A stretch of DNA of 13,713 nucleotides, from positions 1 through 13,713 of the forward strand of contig JAAWSH010000246.1 of the NCBI GenBank assembly GCA_022801475.1. Reading direction: 5' to 3'. Shown here one piece after another: positions 1 through 7,961 of this stretch. Source of the DNA: Acutalibacter sp. GTDB taxonomy: Bacteria; Bacillota; Clostridia; Oscillospirales; Acutalibacteraceae. Within the stretch, counting starts at the first letter, position 1, and every line of letters begins with the position of its first letter. The notes below the pieces were generated by a model, which was not told where the DNA came from, searched no databases, and saw only the letters and a program-made list of their open reading frames with translations. The position numbers and the translations under genes are program-made.

Positions 1-789
1 GGAAACGACCCCATGCAGGCGTCCGAATGTGGATACAATACCAGATATCCCAACGCTCCGAATGGTATCACTGACCCAGAGTATTCCATCAATATCGGTA
101 TCCAGAATCTGGCGGCGTGTTTAAATGCTGCCGGGGTAAAAAATCCGATAGATATGGATAATATTAAACTGGCATTGCAGGGTTATAATTTCGGTAATGG
201 GTATATTTCGTGGGCAAAGACTAACTACGGCGGTTATTCTTATGCGAATGCGGTAGAGTTTTCCGCTATGCAGGCAGAAAAGCATGGTTGGAGCAGCTAT
301 GGAGATACACAATATGTCGCCCATGTGTTACGCTACTATCCATATGGACGGGCTTTTACAGGCGGCGGCAATCAGGCGATTGTAGAAGTTGCTTTGACGC
401 AGCTTGGAAATGAGGGCGGTCAGCCTTACTGGTCGTGGTATGGCTTTGGCGGACGTGTGGAATGGTGCGCCTGTTTCGTATCATGGTGCGCCGACCAGTG
501 CGGCTATCTGGAGAGCGGAATTATTCCCAAATTCTCTCTTTGCTCGGATGGCGTGGACTGGTTTAAGAAAAATGGGCAGTGGCAGAATAAGAATTATGAG
601 CCGCAGACAGGCGACCTGATTTTCTTTGATTGGGGAAACAACGGAACAATCGACCATGTGGGAATTGTGGAGAAGTGCGAGAATGGCAGAGTTTATACTG
701 TAGAGGGTAATTCTGGGGATGCTTGTAAGCAACAGAGCTATTCTGTTGGGAGTAATTCAATTTATGGATATGGTGTGGTTGCCTATTGA
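1..789 (+). CDS. Lysozyme-like/CHAP cell-wall hydrolase, 3' part (conjugative element type)
   Basis: The reading frame is open from base 1 (Gly-Asn-Asp-Pro precede the first Met at 13), so the gene is cut by the window edge and its true start lies upstream. Numbering from that Met, residues 1 to about 110 resemble the end of a CwlT/Tn916 Orf14-like lysozyme (muramidase) domain: DPMQ-S-E, then a regularly spaced helical stretch with GYNFGNGY at 57-64. Residues 118-258 form a CHAP/NlpC-P60-like amidase or endopeptidase domain with the catalytic pattern WCACFVSW (Cys152), DHVGIV (His215) and EGN (Asn233). Known members are exported and open peptidoglycan locally so the conjugation channel can assemble. 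A signal peptide or membrane anchor would be in the missing N-terminus. The gene is the only conjugation-type gene visible and suggests that an integrative conjugative element extends to the left. A phage endolysin is a less likely alternative. Confidence 0.85.
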   Translation, partial: GNDPMQASECGYNTRYPNAPNGITDPEYSINIGIQNLAACLNAAGVKNPIDMDNIKLALQGYNFGNGYISWAKTNYGGYSYANAVEFSAMQAEKHGWSSYGDTQYVAHVLRYYPYGRAFTGGGNQAIVEVALTQLGNEGGQPYWSWYGFGGRVEWCACFVSWCADQCGYLESGIIPKFSLCSDGVDWFKKNGQWQNKNYEPQTGDLIFFDWGNNGTIDHVGIVEKCENGRVYTVEGNSGDACKQQSYSVGSNSIYGYGVVAY

Positions 790-880
790 TATTGTTACAG
801 TTATGGAGAGTGGAATAATCACCTTATTTGTAAGGAGTTAAAGGTAATTAGGTGGGATTAGTATAGCATAAAAGAAGAGT

Positions 881-925
881 AATCCCCAAAGAACAGTTAT
901 TCTTTGGGGATTGCATCGTTTGTTT
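881..925 (+). terminator. Hairpin terminator after the hydrolase gene, possibly bidirectional
   Basis: A perfect 13-bp inverted repeat (AATCCCCAAAGAA at 881-893, its complement at 900-912) encloses a 6-base loop and is followed by a T-rich stretch (GTTTGTTTG). On the minus strand the hairpin is followed by a CTTCTTTT-like tract, so it may also stop transcripts of the convergent SIR2 gene that ends at 1084. Confidence 0.8.
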
Positions 926-1083
926 GTAATTAATTATTATATTAACTGAAATTTTTATAGGTTTTATCAAAAGCGGATATTTTTAGTGAAATATATTTCA
1001 ATGACCTTGCTTCACTGTTGCTAAGCTGTGATTATTTCTATAAAAAATTCAAGCTTTATAAATTTTGTTTCCTCTCAAGGATA
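913..1083. other. AT-rich convergent intergenic spacer
   Basis: This lies between the shared terminator and the end of the minus-strand SIR2 gene. It is AT-rich and holds no open frame with a ribosome binding site. A weak ATAAA...TTTAT dyad around the AAGCTT near 1050-1060 could contribute to termination of the SIR2 transcript, but it is too AT-rich to call. Confidence 0.4.
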
Positions 1084-4053
1084 TTAATCGAATAAATATT
1101 TATATGCAATTCTATTTTCAAAATCACTCCCAAATCCCAATTGTATTCTCTTTTCATCATCTTTGCTCCAAAATTCAGTTTTATGCTGCAATAGTATTTC
1201 TCTATAAGTATCGCTATTAATAAAATTGCACCACATATAATCTGCAGAAGTTATCTTGTTGTAATTAAAAGTATCGGGATTAAATAAAAAATCAAGATAA
1301 TCGGATTCCTCTGTATATTGTCTTAAAAATTCTATATCTTCCAAAAGTGATATATGCCCAACTAATAGCAGTACCAACAGAGCTTCAATAACTTCTTTGA
1401 GATGATCTGGATATGTATAATAACCGGTAGTTTTACTGTATTGAACCATTTTATTATTGAAATACATTTTTACTTTATCATCAAAAATAAATATTCCACT
1501 TTCTATATATGTATATATTTCTGAAACTAAATTTTCACTTATATTGTTTTTTATCCAGTTCTTCCAATAATTGTTATCATATTCAAGCAATATATTACGA
1601 AAAATAAATGCTAAATAGCATTTGTCGCGATTATTTTCATTGCTGGTAATCATTTCTGTGCAAACATTATAAATAGATTTATTAGCATGAATAGATATTT
1701 TTTCAACTAGTTTCTCATATGACATCTTGCCGTCAAGAGCTTCCTTTATTAATTGCTTGTTTATCATTAGTGATAATAATGTTTCATAATTATTATCGTT
1801 ATTATCATAATGTTTTTGAACATATATCCATATTGCGTTTAAACAGTTGCCAAGCATTCTAGTACTTATAGATTCGTCTGGTTCGACTAATCTAATGAAT
1901 GATGCTAAAATACGTTGTCTTTGTTTCTTCGTTAGTTCAATCAATGAAATAAGCTTGACAAATACTTTTAATTGTTCATCCAAATATAAATTCCAATAAT
2001 TGCGCATAGAAACGCAGAAATTCTGAAAAATCTCTGCTATATCTACATTATCGTTGATTATAACTTTGAAAACCTTATAATGAATTAACCAACTATTGAA
2101 ATTTTTATATGTTGTGTGCTTTACAATCATATCAATATCAATAATGTCTATTGGATATGTAGTTACGTTTGTTCTATCGATTCCATTGTTTGAAAATTGA
2201 TATTCGTCTGGATAGTAAGTACATAAAATTGCCTTGATATATGGTTCGCATATACTATTAACGTTATTGAACCAGTCCAACATAAGATGATTTTTCTTAT
2301 AAAACTTGTAATAATCATATACTATACTTTGTAAGTCAAACAAATCACCATATATAGTACCTCCACTCTTGATCATGGTCGATTTTTTCATATAGTATTC
2401 TTCGTGCTTAATCAAATAATTGTTCAAAGTACTTAATATTTCCCCATTATTGACACTCATTTTTCTTATAGTATCAAATGCTGTACTTTGATGAGATGCG
2501 CTATCTAAAAAGTCTGTAAATTCTTTCCATATTTCTTTATTATTATTATTAAAATTTAGGAGGCGCAAAGAAATCCTATTATATTCAAATATTGCTATAA
2601 TTAGCTTTTGGTCAAGAGATAAATCATGGTAATCAAATCCCTTTACTTGTTTTTTAATTCCATCCATAATTTCAGCTAATTTGTCACTGGTTCTATATAC
2701 TAAAGAGTAATAGTATGCTTTTTCTAACTCATTATTATTATTATTTACAATATTAAGTATTTCTTTGTATTGGTTTTTTAGGGACATTTCGAATAAAATA
2801 TCTTTTTGAATACCATAATCCTCAATAGCGTAAAAATCAGAAGGATGTTTAGTGTATTGGATTCCATATAAACCTGCTTTTATGAAGTTTTTTTTAATTG
2901 CTTTGGACGAATCATTTTGAAAAATAGATTTCAATAAGTTATATTCATTTATATCTGAAAAATGAAGCATTGAATTTACAACTTTGACAGGATGTGAAAA
3001 TTGACAAGCCTTAATCAAATCGGTATAACTTACAAACTTAAATGCATCAAATTGTGATAAAATATTTAACAATGATTGTTTCAATGCAATTTGTCTATTG
3101 CTAAAATATGGTAGTTTGTCATCATATAAATATTTCAAAAACGTGAATAGTGATTGCCCCTGTTCTGACTTAAGCGAACTGCATCGGGTGTTTTTTTTCA
3201 TATCTTTATTTAATTGTGATAAATTAATAAGTTCTACACCTTTATTTTTCCAGTATTGAGTTTGCCTTTCTGGATTTGATACGCTATTTACAACCAAATA
3301 GTGCGGCGAACGCTTTTCGATGCCTTTATCTTTCACAAAATAGTCTATATAACTCATAATTAAACTTAAATTGTTATCGTTTAGTGAGTATCCAATGAAC
3401 AGAAATGTTTTATCAATAAGTAACGACTTTATATAAGTTTCCATGAGAATGTGATTTTGTGAATATTTCAAATAGTCATCTTCCTTAAGAACAATTTGTT
3501 TTATTTCATCTATATCACCATGCATTTTTATTATATAACGACGCCCATTCTGTTCAAGTAAATCTTTATCACTTTTTATTACAGTATAATTCCCAACATT
3601 AGGATTGAACACATCTTCGAGCAAATGGTCGTAATTAGTTGTTATTATATGTTCTGGATTCAATTGGATTATTAATTCATCAATTTCGTTAGAAATATAT
3701 GATTGGCAAAATCTTTTTTTTAGAAAATCATAATATTCATCTTCTCCTTTAGTATCAACAAAATACTGTGGAATTTTTAAAAATTCATCAGAAGAAAAGT
3801 TGTATTTCCATGGACATTTATTGTCTAAATTACAAACCATGTATCCCTCTTTACATTCAGAGGAATATTCGTGCTTCAATATACATTTTTTACAAATATC
3901 ATCATAGTTTATTTTTATAGCAATATCTCTTATAAGTTCCCACCAAGAACACACGCCAGAATTTTTTGAAACACCTGCACCTACAAAAATAACCATTTTA
4001 TTTTGCTTGTTTATTTTTCTTATTTTTTCAATTTGTGAAATGATTTTATTCAT
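1084..4053 (-). CDS. SIR2-domain defence protein, DSR2-like NADase
   Basis: 989 residues. The N-terminal roughly 280 residues are a SIR2-like (SIR2_2) NAD-binding domain: GAGVS 25-29, TTNYD 138-142, KMHGD 176-180, GYSLND 221-226. Asn140 and His178 correspond in type and 38-residue spacing to the Asn133/His171 pair known to be essential in Bacillus DSR2. The remaining ~700 residues carry no motif I recognise and look alpha-helical, as in the DSR2 phage-sensing half. Known DSR2 proteins are about 1000 residues, bind phage tail-tube protein and then destroy cellular NAD+, aborting infection. The start at 4053 is fixed by AGGATGAGGT at 4058-4067 on the minus strand. A cysteine cluster (54, 57, 67, 74, 80) sits in an insert after GAGVS. 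The gene is clearly more AT-rich than its neighbours and stands alone in its orientation, suggesting separate transfer. Thoeris ThsA is less likely because it is much shorter and no TIR gene is adjacent. SIR2 domain is near certain; the DSR2 assignment is probable. Confidence 0.85.
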   Translation of the reverse strand: MNKIISQIEKIRKINKQNKMVIFVGAGVSKNSGVCSWWELIRDIAIKINYDDICKKCILKHEYSSECKEGYMVCNLDNKCPWKYNFSSDEFLKIPQYFVDTKGEDEYYDFLKKRFCQSYISNEIDELIIQLNPEHIITTNYDHLLEDVFNPNVGNYTVIKSDKDLLEQNGRRYIIKMHGDIDEIKQIVLKEDDYLKYSQNHILMETYIKSLLIDKTFLFIGYSLNDNNLSLIMSYIDYFVKDKGIEKRSPHYLVVNSVSNPERQTQYWKNKGVELINLSQLNKDMKKNTRCSSLKSEQGQSLFTFLKYLYDDKLPYFSNRQIALKQSLLNILSQFDAFKFVSYTDLIKACQFSHPVKVVNSMLHFSDINEYNLLKSIFQNDSSKAIKKNFIKAGLYGIQYTKHPSDFYAIEDYGIQKDILFEMSLKNQYKEILNIVNNNNNELEKAYYYSLVYRTSDKLAEIMDGIKKQVKGFDYHDLSLDQKLIIAIFEYNRISLRLLNFNNNNKEIWKEFTDFLDSASHQSTAFDTIRKMSVNNGEILSTLNNYLIKHEEYYMKKSTMIKSGGTIYGDLFDLQSIVYDYYKFYKKNHLMLDWFNNVNSICEPYIKAILCTYYPDEYQFSNNGIDRTNVTTYPIDIIDIDMIVKHTTYKNFNSWLIHYKVFKVIINDNVDIAEIFQNFCVSMRNYWNLYLDEQLKVFVKLISLIELTKKQRQRILASFIRLVEPDESISTRMLGNCLNAIWIYVQKHYDNNDNNYETLLSLMINKQLIKEALDGKMSYEKLVEKISIHANKSIYNVCTEMITSNENNRDKCYLAFIFRNILLEYDNNYWKNWIKNNISENLVSEIYTYIESGIFIFDDKVKMYFNNKMVQYSKTTGYYTYPDHLKEVIEALLVLLLVGHISLLEDIEFLRQYTEESDYLDFLFNPDTFNYNKITSADYMWCNFINSDTYREILLQHKTEFWSKDDEKRIQLGFGSDFENRIAYKYLFD

Positions 4054-4226
4054 ATTTACCTCATCCTGAATTATTCACAGAACAACATCAACTGCTGAAA
4101 TCCGCATAGTTACTGTATTTTAATTGATTATCGCTTTTCACCTTTAAGTGAATAGAAAAAGACCTCTATTTGTGGTGAAATTTAGGTGTTAGATCCAAAC
4201 AAATATCCCGAAAAGAAGATCTCTCT
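4054..4226. other. Divergent spacer: SIR2 upstream region and IS left flank
   Basis: The stretch must hold the SIR2 promoter (read leftward), but I see only weak candidates, such as GATAAT on the minus strand near 4127-4132 without a convincing -35. A short dyad TTCAC-N6-GTGAA lies at 4137-4152 and could be a small operator. The left end of the IS1380 relic should lie in about 4155-4226. I could not match it to an inverted copy on the right side, so the boundary is undefined. Confidence 0.35.
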
Positions 4227-5553
4227 ATGGATATTTTAAACACCATAAGCTTAGAAAGCAATAGTCAAATTAAAATGAATTTTGACGGAGGTGATTTATC
4301 CTCCGATGCAGGACTTCTCCTGTTCAAGGAGTTCCTGTTTAAGATTTGAGCGCTTAAGCTCATCAACCGCATGTTCAAAACTAATGATACTGTCTGGTTC
4401 CGCATTCATAAGGATGATACGAATCTGATGCAGGTAATCTATCAGATTATCAGCGCCTACTTTGAAGGATGACTGTGCAGACGAACTGATAATCGAACCT
4501 AGACAGATATTTTAGAAAAAGACGCTCTGGCATCTCAGCCTACCCTGTCACGCTTTTTTAACCGCATGGATGAAGATATACTCTGCCAGTTAAACCAGCT
4601 TATCCGTGAGCTCCGCAAAGTTATCTATTCTATAAAGAAACTGGAATTCATGCTTTTTGATATGGATTCCACACTTTTTAACACCTACGGAAATCAGGAG
4701 GGGGAGGGGTTCAACTACCATTATCAGGCGCATGGCTAACACCCGCTGTTGTGTTACGATGGACTGACCGGCGACCTGCTAAAAGTACAGCTTCGTGACG
4801 GCACCATGTATTGTAGCAAAGAGACGGATATTTTTATGGAGTCCCTTCTGGATGAATTTCTCTGTGATTTTCCTAGGCTGCCGCTTTATCTCCGCGGCGA
4901 CAGCGGTTTTGCGTCACCGAACCTGTGCGAAGTCCTTGAAGATAAAAACTGCAGATATGCCATCCGGCTCAAGGAGAATGCAAAACTCCGTGAATTCGCA
5001 GAGGACGAAGATCAGGCGTAGTACCGTGCAGCGAAATCAAACCAGGTGGATTATGCCGCCCTGTATGGGGAATTCCTGTATCAGTCCGGTTCATGGAGCC
5101 ATCCTCGCAGAGTAGTGTTCAAAATCGAAAAGCCGTACAGCCAGATGGTTCACCTGTATACCTTTATTGTCACAACAGTGGAAATGGAGTCTTATCAGGT
5201 AATCCGGTTTTATTGCGGCAAGCGAAAAATGGGAAATTTCACCAAAAAAGGCAAAAGCGGTTTTGACTTTGCCTCTGTAAGCAGTTTCTCCAAACTGGTA
5301 AATGCAAACCGCCTCCTGATCCACGCATTAGCTTATAATCTCTTCCATTGGTTCAGACGATTGGCTCTTGCTGTCAGCATGAGAAAATAGCGCATAGATA
5401 CCATTCGTTTCAAACTGCTGAATCATAATTGCTGCAAGAGTGGTAAGATCAGCACGATACAAATATTTCAAACTGTGCAGCAGTTGTCCCTACAAGAAAG
5501 AATTCTACGAGACACTGGAAAATATCCGCAACCTGCAGCCACAGTTGGAATAA
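4227..5553 (+). pseudogene. IS1380-family transposase, multiply inactivated
   Basis: Translating from the ATG at 4227 gives a recognisable IS1380-family transposase of about 442 codons, close to the usual length. Family signatures are present: NFDGGDLSSDAGLLL near the N-terminus, FDMDSTLFNTYG with the first Asp, LRGDSGFASPNL with the second Asp, and the HALAYNLFHWFRRL tail. In-frame stops occur at 4347, 4470, 4500, 4737, 5019 and 5388. Around 4467-4500 the conserved peptide DDCADEL is found in the +1 frame and the frame returns by 4515, so there are two compensating indels. A further shift between 5391 and 5470 moves the C-terminus (KLCSSCPYKKEFYETL) to the +1 frame, ending at TAA 5551-5553. 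The segment normally carrying the catalytic Glu reads MGNFTKKGKSGF where relatives have an acidic residue after Met and after Ile-Lys. The element cannot make its own transposase. Terminal repeats were not identifiable. Confidence 0.92.
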
Positions 5554-5607
5554 CAGCAGCTGTTAACGAACCTTGACAACCACAATACACTTTAAACTTC
5601 TCACAGG

Positions 5608-5637
5608 AGAAGGCTGCCCTTTTTTAGGCTGTCTTCT
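5608..5637 (+). terminator. Terminator-like hairpin downstream of the transposase relic
   Basis: AGAAGGCTGCC (5608-5618) pairs with GGCTGTCTTCT (5627-5637), 11 bp with two mismatches, around a T-rich loop. It sits where IS1380-type elements often end their transcript. The mismatches fit the decay seen in the transposase. It may insulate the operon that follows from IS readthrough, but its efficiency is doubtful because the T-run is in the loop and not after the stem. Confidence 0.35.
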
Positions 5638-5657
5638 GGCAGGGTGAGGTATTAAGA

Positions 5658-5834
5658 GTGACTGTAATGGTAGTTGCGGCAGATTTTATGTGTGGTTATA
5701 CTGCCGTGAATAATTCGGGATTAGAGAATCATCGCATGCAAAATAGGTATATAGCTTATTTTATAAAGGATTATTGGGTAGAATTGGAGTTTGAGGAGGA
5801 TGAGATTGAAGTGTTTTATTTACCAGAGCGGTAA
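5658..5834 (+). CDS. Possible small protein or gene fragment of unknown function
   Basis: A GTG-started frame of 58 codons (ATG alternative at 5667, 55 codons) is preceded at good distance by GGTGAGG at 5643-5649. The product ends in an acidic stretch, DYWVELEFEEDEIEVFYLPER without its last bases repeated here, and contains an aromatic segment NRYIAYFIKDYW. I do not recognise it. The frame stays open leftward to 5628, so it may instead be the 3' remnant of a gene cut by the IS1380 element. It lies between the relic and the restriction-modification operon, on the same strand, with 160 bases before the next start. A chance frame is possible. Confidence 0.3.
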   Translation: MTVMVVAADFMCGYTAVNNSGLENHRMQNRYIAYFIKDYWVELEFEEDEIEVFYLPER

Positions 5835-5888
5835 GAACTATTATATCATTGAAAATTATTGATTTTTGCCGGGGAAATACAAAAGAAC

Positions 5889-5917
5889 TTGCAAAATTTT
5901 CTCACAGGGAATATGCT
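5889..5917 (+). promoter_or_regulatory. Candidate sigma-A promoter of the restriction-modification operon
   Basis: TTGCAA (5889-5894) and TATGCT (5912-5917) are separated by 17 bases, the ideal spacing, and lie about 78 bases before the first operon start at 5995. No operator or controller-protein box is evident nearby. This is the best match in the spacer but is not confirmed. Confidence 0.45.
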
Positions 5918-5994
5918 ATTGGTAGAGTACAAACAGGTGCATGAAAGAAGAATATGCAGAGATAGATGAAAGATAATGTGAAGGGAGTACCTGT

Positions 5995-6924
5995 GTGGTA
6001 ATAAATATTCAAGATGATATATTGAAAATTCAGGCAATAGGTCTTTTAGACAGAATGCTTGCAGATAAAACGACAAAGAAGAATATCATGTGGGCTACAG
6101 ATGCCTATGGATTGTTGGGAAATGAATATTCTCGTGATAAAGAGATTACAGCAGATTTGATTTCCGGTGTAAATGCAGGTGTGATAAAGACCAGAGCAAG
6201 GAAGGCGATGGAGCAACAGTCAGAACGTACAAAAGCTCACGCAGAGGTTTTTACCCCGCTATGGGTTTGTAATATGATGAATAACCATATTGATGAGGTT
6301 TGGTTTGACAGGAGAGATGTATTTAATAAGAATGGAGAGCCAACGGAACATATAGAGTTTCAGAAAGATACGGACTGGAAAAAATATGTGGATTCAAGAC
6401 GACTTGAAATTACTTGCGGCGAAGCGCCCTATCTGGTTAGCCGATATAATGTAGAAAGTGGCGAGTATATTCCCGTATATAGGCGCATCGGAATCTTGGA
6501 TCGCAAACTTCGGGTTGTACAAGAAAATGTACAGACAGAGTCGGAATGGTATAAATGGGTAATCAGAGCATTCCAAGCGACATATGGGTATGAATTTCAG
6601 GGAGATAACCTCTTGATTGCGAGAGTTAATCTGCTGATGACTTATGATGAGTATTTGCAGGAATATTGGAATCGGAAACCTACAATGAATGAGTTGAAAA
6701 AGTTAATCAATATTATCACGTGGAATATTTGGCAGATGGATGGTCTTACAGGTACGATTCCGTATAGTAAGGCTGAAGAGCAGTATCGGCAGATGACGCT
6801 TTTTGAGGTTTATGGAATGGGAACAGAGAAAAAATCGGAAAATAAACAGCCATTGTGCAGGATTTATGATTGGCGAGGCGATAAAAGTTTAGAATTTCTA
6901 TCCTTACAGGGAAAGGAGGAGTAG
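5995..6924 (+). CDS. DNA methyltransferase part 1 (motif X and I module) of a composite R-M system
   Basis: 309 residues from a GTG start placed by AAGGGAG at 5981-5987. Features of a gamma-class N6-adenine methyltransferase front half are visible: AEVFTPLWVCNMM at 83-95 (the pre-motif helix usually written VFTP), a motif I-like SAM site LEITCGEAPYL at 137-147, GILDRKLRVV at 166-175, and YGYEFQGDNLLIAR at 197-210, which resembles the motif III region. The ITWNIWQMDGL stretch at 241-251 is typical of this subfamily. There is no NPPY catalytic motif; that motif opens the next gene, two bases downstream in a different frame. The two products therefore most likely assemble into one methyltransferase that protects host DNA from the operon's nucleases. 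It is the first gene of the operon. An alternative is that it forms a regulatory SAM-binding subunit. Methyltransferase assignment is firm; partner choice is inference. Confidence 0.8.
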   Translation: MVINIQDDILKIQAIGLLDRMLADKTTKKNIMWATDAYGLLGNEYSRDKEITADLISGVNAGVIKTRARKAMEQQSERTKAHAEVFTPLWVCNMMNNHIDEVWFDRRDVFNKNGEPTEHIEFQKDTDWKKYVDSRRLEITCGEAPYLVSRYNVESGEYIPVYRRIGILDRKLRVVQENVQTESEWYKWVIRAFQATYGYEFQGDNLLIARVNLLMTYDEYLQEYWNRKPTMNELKKLINIITWNIWQMDGLTGTIPYSKAEEQYRQMTLFEVYGMGTEKKSENKQPLCRIYDWRGDKSLEFLSLQGKEE

Positions 6925-6926
6925 AG

Positions 6927-7961
6927 ATGAAGTTTGATTTTATTATCGGAAATCCACCGTATCAGGATGAGGCTATTGGTGATAACAAAACCTTTGCACC
7001 GCCGATTTATCATAAGTTTTTAGAAAATGCTTATGGTGTTGCAGATGTTGTTGAGATGATACATCCTGCTCGATTTTTATTTAATGCTGGAAATACACCG
7101 AAACAATGGAATGCAGAAATGTTGGCTGACCCTCATCTAAAAGTGCTTCATTATGAGCAGGATAGTAGTAAAGTATTTGGCAATACGGAAATTAAAGGGG
7201 GTATTGCTGTTACTTTACATGATGGAAGGAAAGATTTTGGGGCAATTGGAACATTTACTCCATATGAGGAATTAAATTCTGTTTTGAAAAAGGTGCGAAA
7301 TGCAGAGAATTTTTCTAGTATGAAAGATATCGTTATAACAAGAACTGCATACAGATTGACAGATGAGATGCATAAGGATTATCCAGAAGCTATTAACCAA
7401 CTTAGTAATGGGCATCCATATGATATGTCCACAAATATTTTTGAAAGATTACCACAGGTGTTTTCCGATTCGAAGCCAGACGATGATGAGGAGTATATTA
7501 GAATATTGGGACGTAAAGGTAACGAACGGGTTTATAAATATGTAAGAATGAGATATGTGGTCAAAGTAAAGAATCTTGATAAGTACAAATTACTCCTTCC
7601 AAGTGCGAATGGAAACGGTGTATTAGGAGAAGTTCTGTCGATGCCAATTGTTGGTGAGCCATTCACCGGTTCAACAGAGACTTTTATCAGTATTGGATGT
7701 TTTGATGAGAAAGAGGAAGCGATGGCTGCTCTTAAATATGTGAAAACAAAATTTGTGAGGATTTTATTGGGGGTGTTAAAAGTGACACAACATATCACAC
7801 CTGAGAAGTGGCTTTATGTTCCTGTGCAGAATTTTACAGCATCCTCTGACATAGATTGGAGCAAGTCTGTGAGTGAGATTGATCAGCAACTTTATTGGAA
7901 GTATGGGCTGACAAAAGAAGAAATTGCATTCATTGAGTCTCATGGGAAGGAGATGGAATAA
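6927..7961 (+). CDS. DNA adenine methyltransferase part 2 (NPPY catalytic motif and target recognition), Eco57I-like
   Basis: 344 residues. The protein starts directly at the catalytic motif: FDFIIGNPPYQ at residues 3-13, the motif IV of N6-adenine methyltransferases of the Eco57I type. The next ~100 residues (EMIHPARFLF, then VFGNTEIKGGIAVTL) match the conserved core of this family; the roughly 200 C-terminal residues probably hold target recognition (VMRYV...KYKLLLPSANGNG and PIVGEPFTGS regions). It has no motif I, so SAM binding must come from another chain, either the preceding 309-residue protein or the C-terminus of the helicase. GGAGGA at 6915-6920, six bases before the ATG, shows it is translated as a separate protein and is not a readthrough product. 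The start is the only sensible one because an earlier start would run into the previous gene. Role: sequence-specific adenine methylation for self-protection. Modified base and recognition site are unknown. Confidence 0.85.
   Translation: MKFDFIIGNPPYQDEAIGDNKTFAPPIYHKFLENAYGVADVVEMIHPARFLFNAGNTPKQWNAEMLADPHLKVLHYEQDSSKVFGNTEIKGGIAVTLHDGRKDFGAIGTFTPYEELNSVLKKVRNAENFSSMKDIVITRTAYRLTDEMHKDYPEAINQLSNGHPYDMSTNIFERLPQVFSDSKPDDDEEYIRILGRKGNERVYKYVRMRYVVKVKNLDKYKLLLPSANGNGVLGEVLSMPIVGEPFTGSTETFISIGCFDEKEEAMAALKYVKTKFVRILLGVLKVTQHITPEKWLYVPVQNFTASSDIDWSKSVSEIDQQLYWKYGLTKEEIAFIESHGKEME

Noticed and set aside
1084..4053. Thoeris ThsA assignment for the SIR2 gene
   Set aside because: The protein is about twice the length of ThsA, lacks a visible SLOG-type C-terminal domain, and no TIR gene is next to it.
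4795..5115. 106-codon plus-strand frame inside the transposase relic
   Set aside because: The conserved transposase motifs (LRGDSGFASPNL) are in another frame; this one is a shadow.
4155..5640. Exact ends of the IS1380 element with terminal inverted repeats
   Set aside because: Left candidates (CTCTATTTGTGGTG region) and right candidates (around 5575-5660) showed no convincing inverted match, so no element boundary was called.
6922..6929. Stop between the two methyltransferase genes as a sequencing error or frameshift
   Set aside because: The second gene has its own GGAGGA ribosome binding site and starts exactly at a methionine before the NPPY motif, which fits a natural gene boundary, although an ancestral fusion cannot be excluded.
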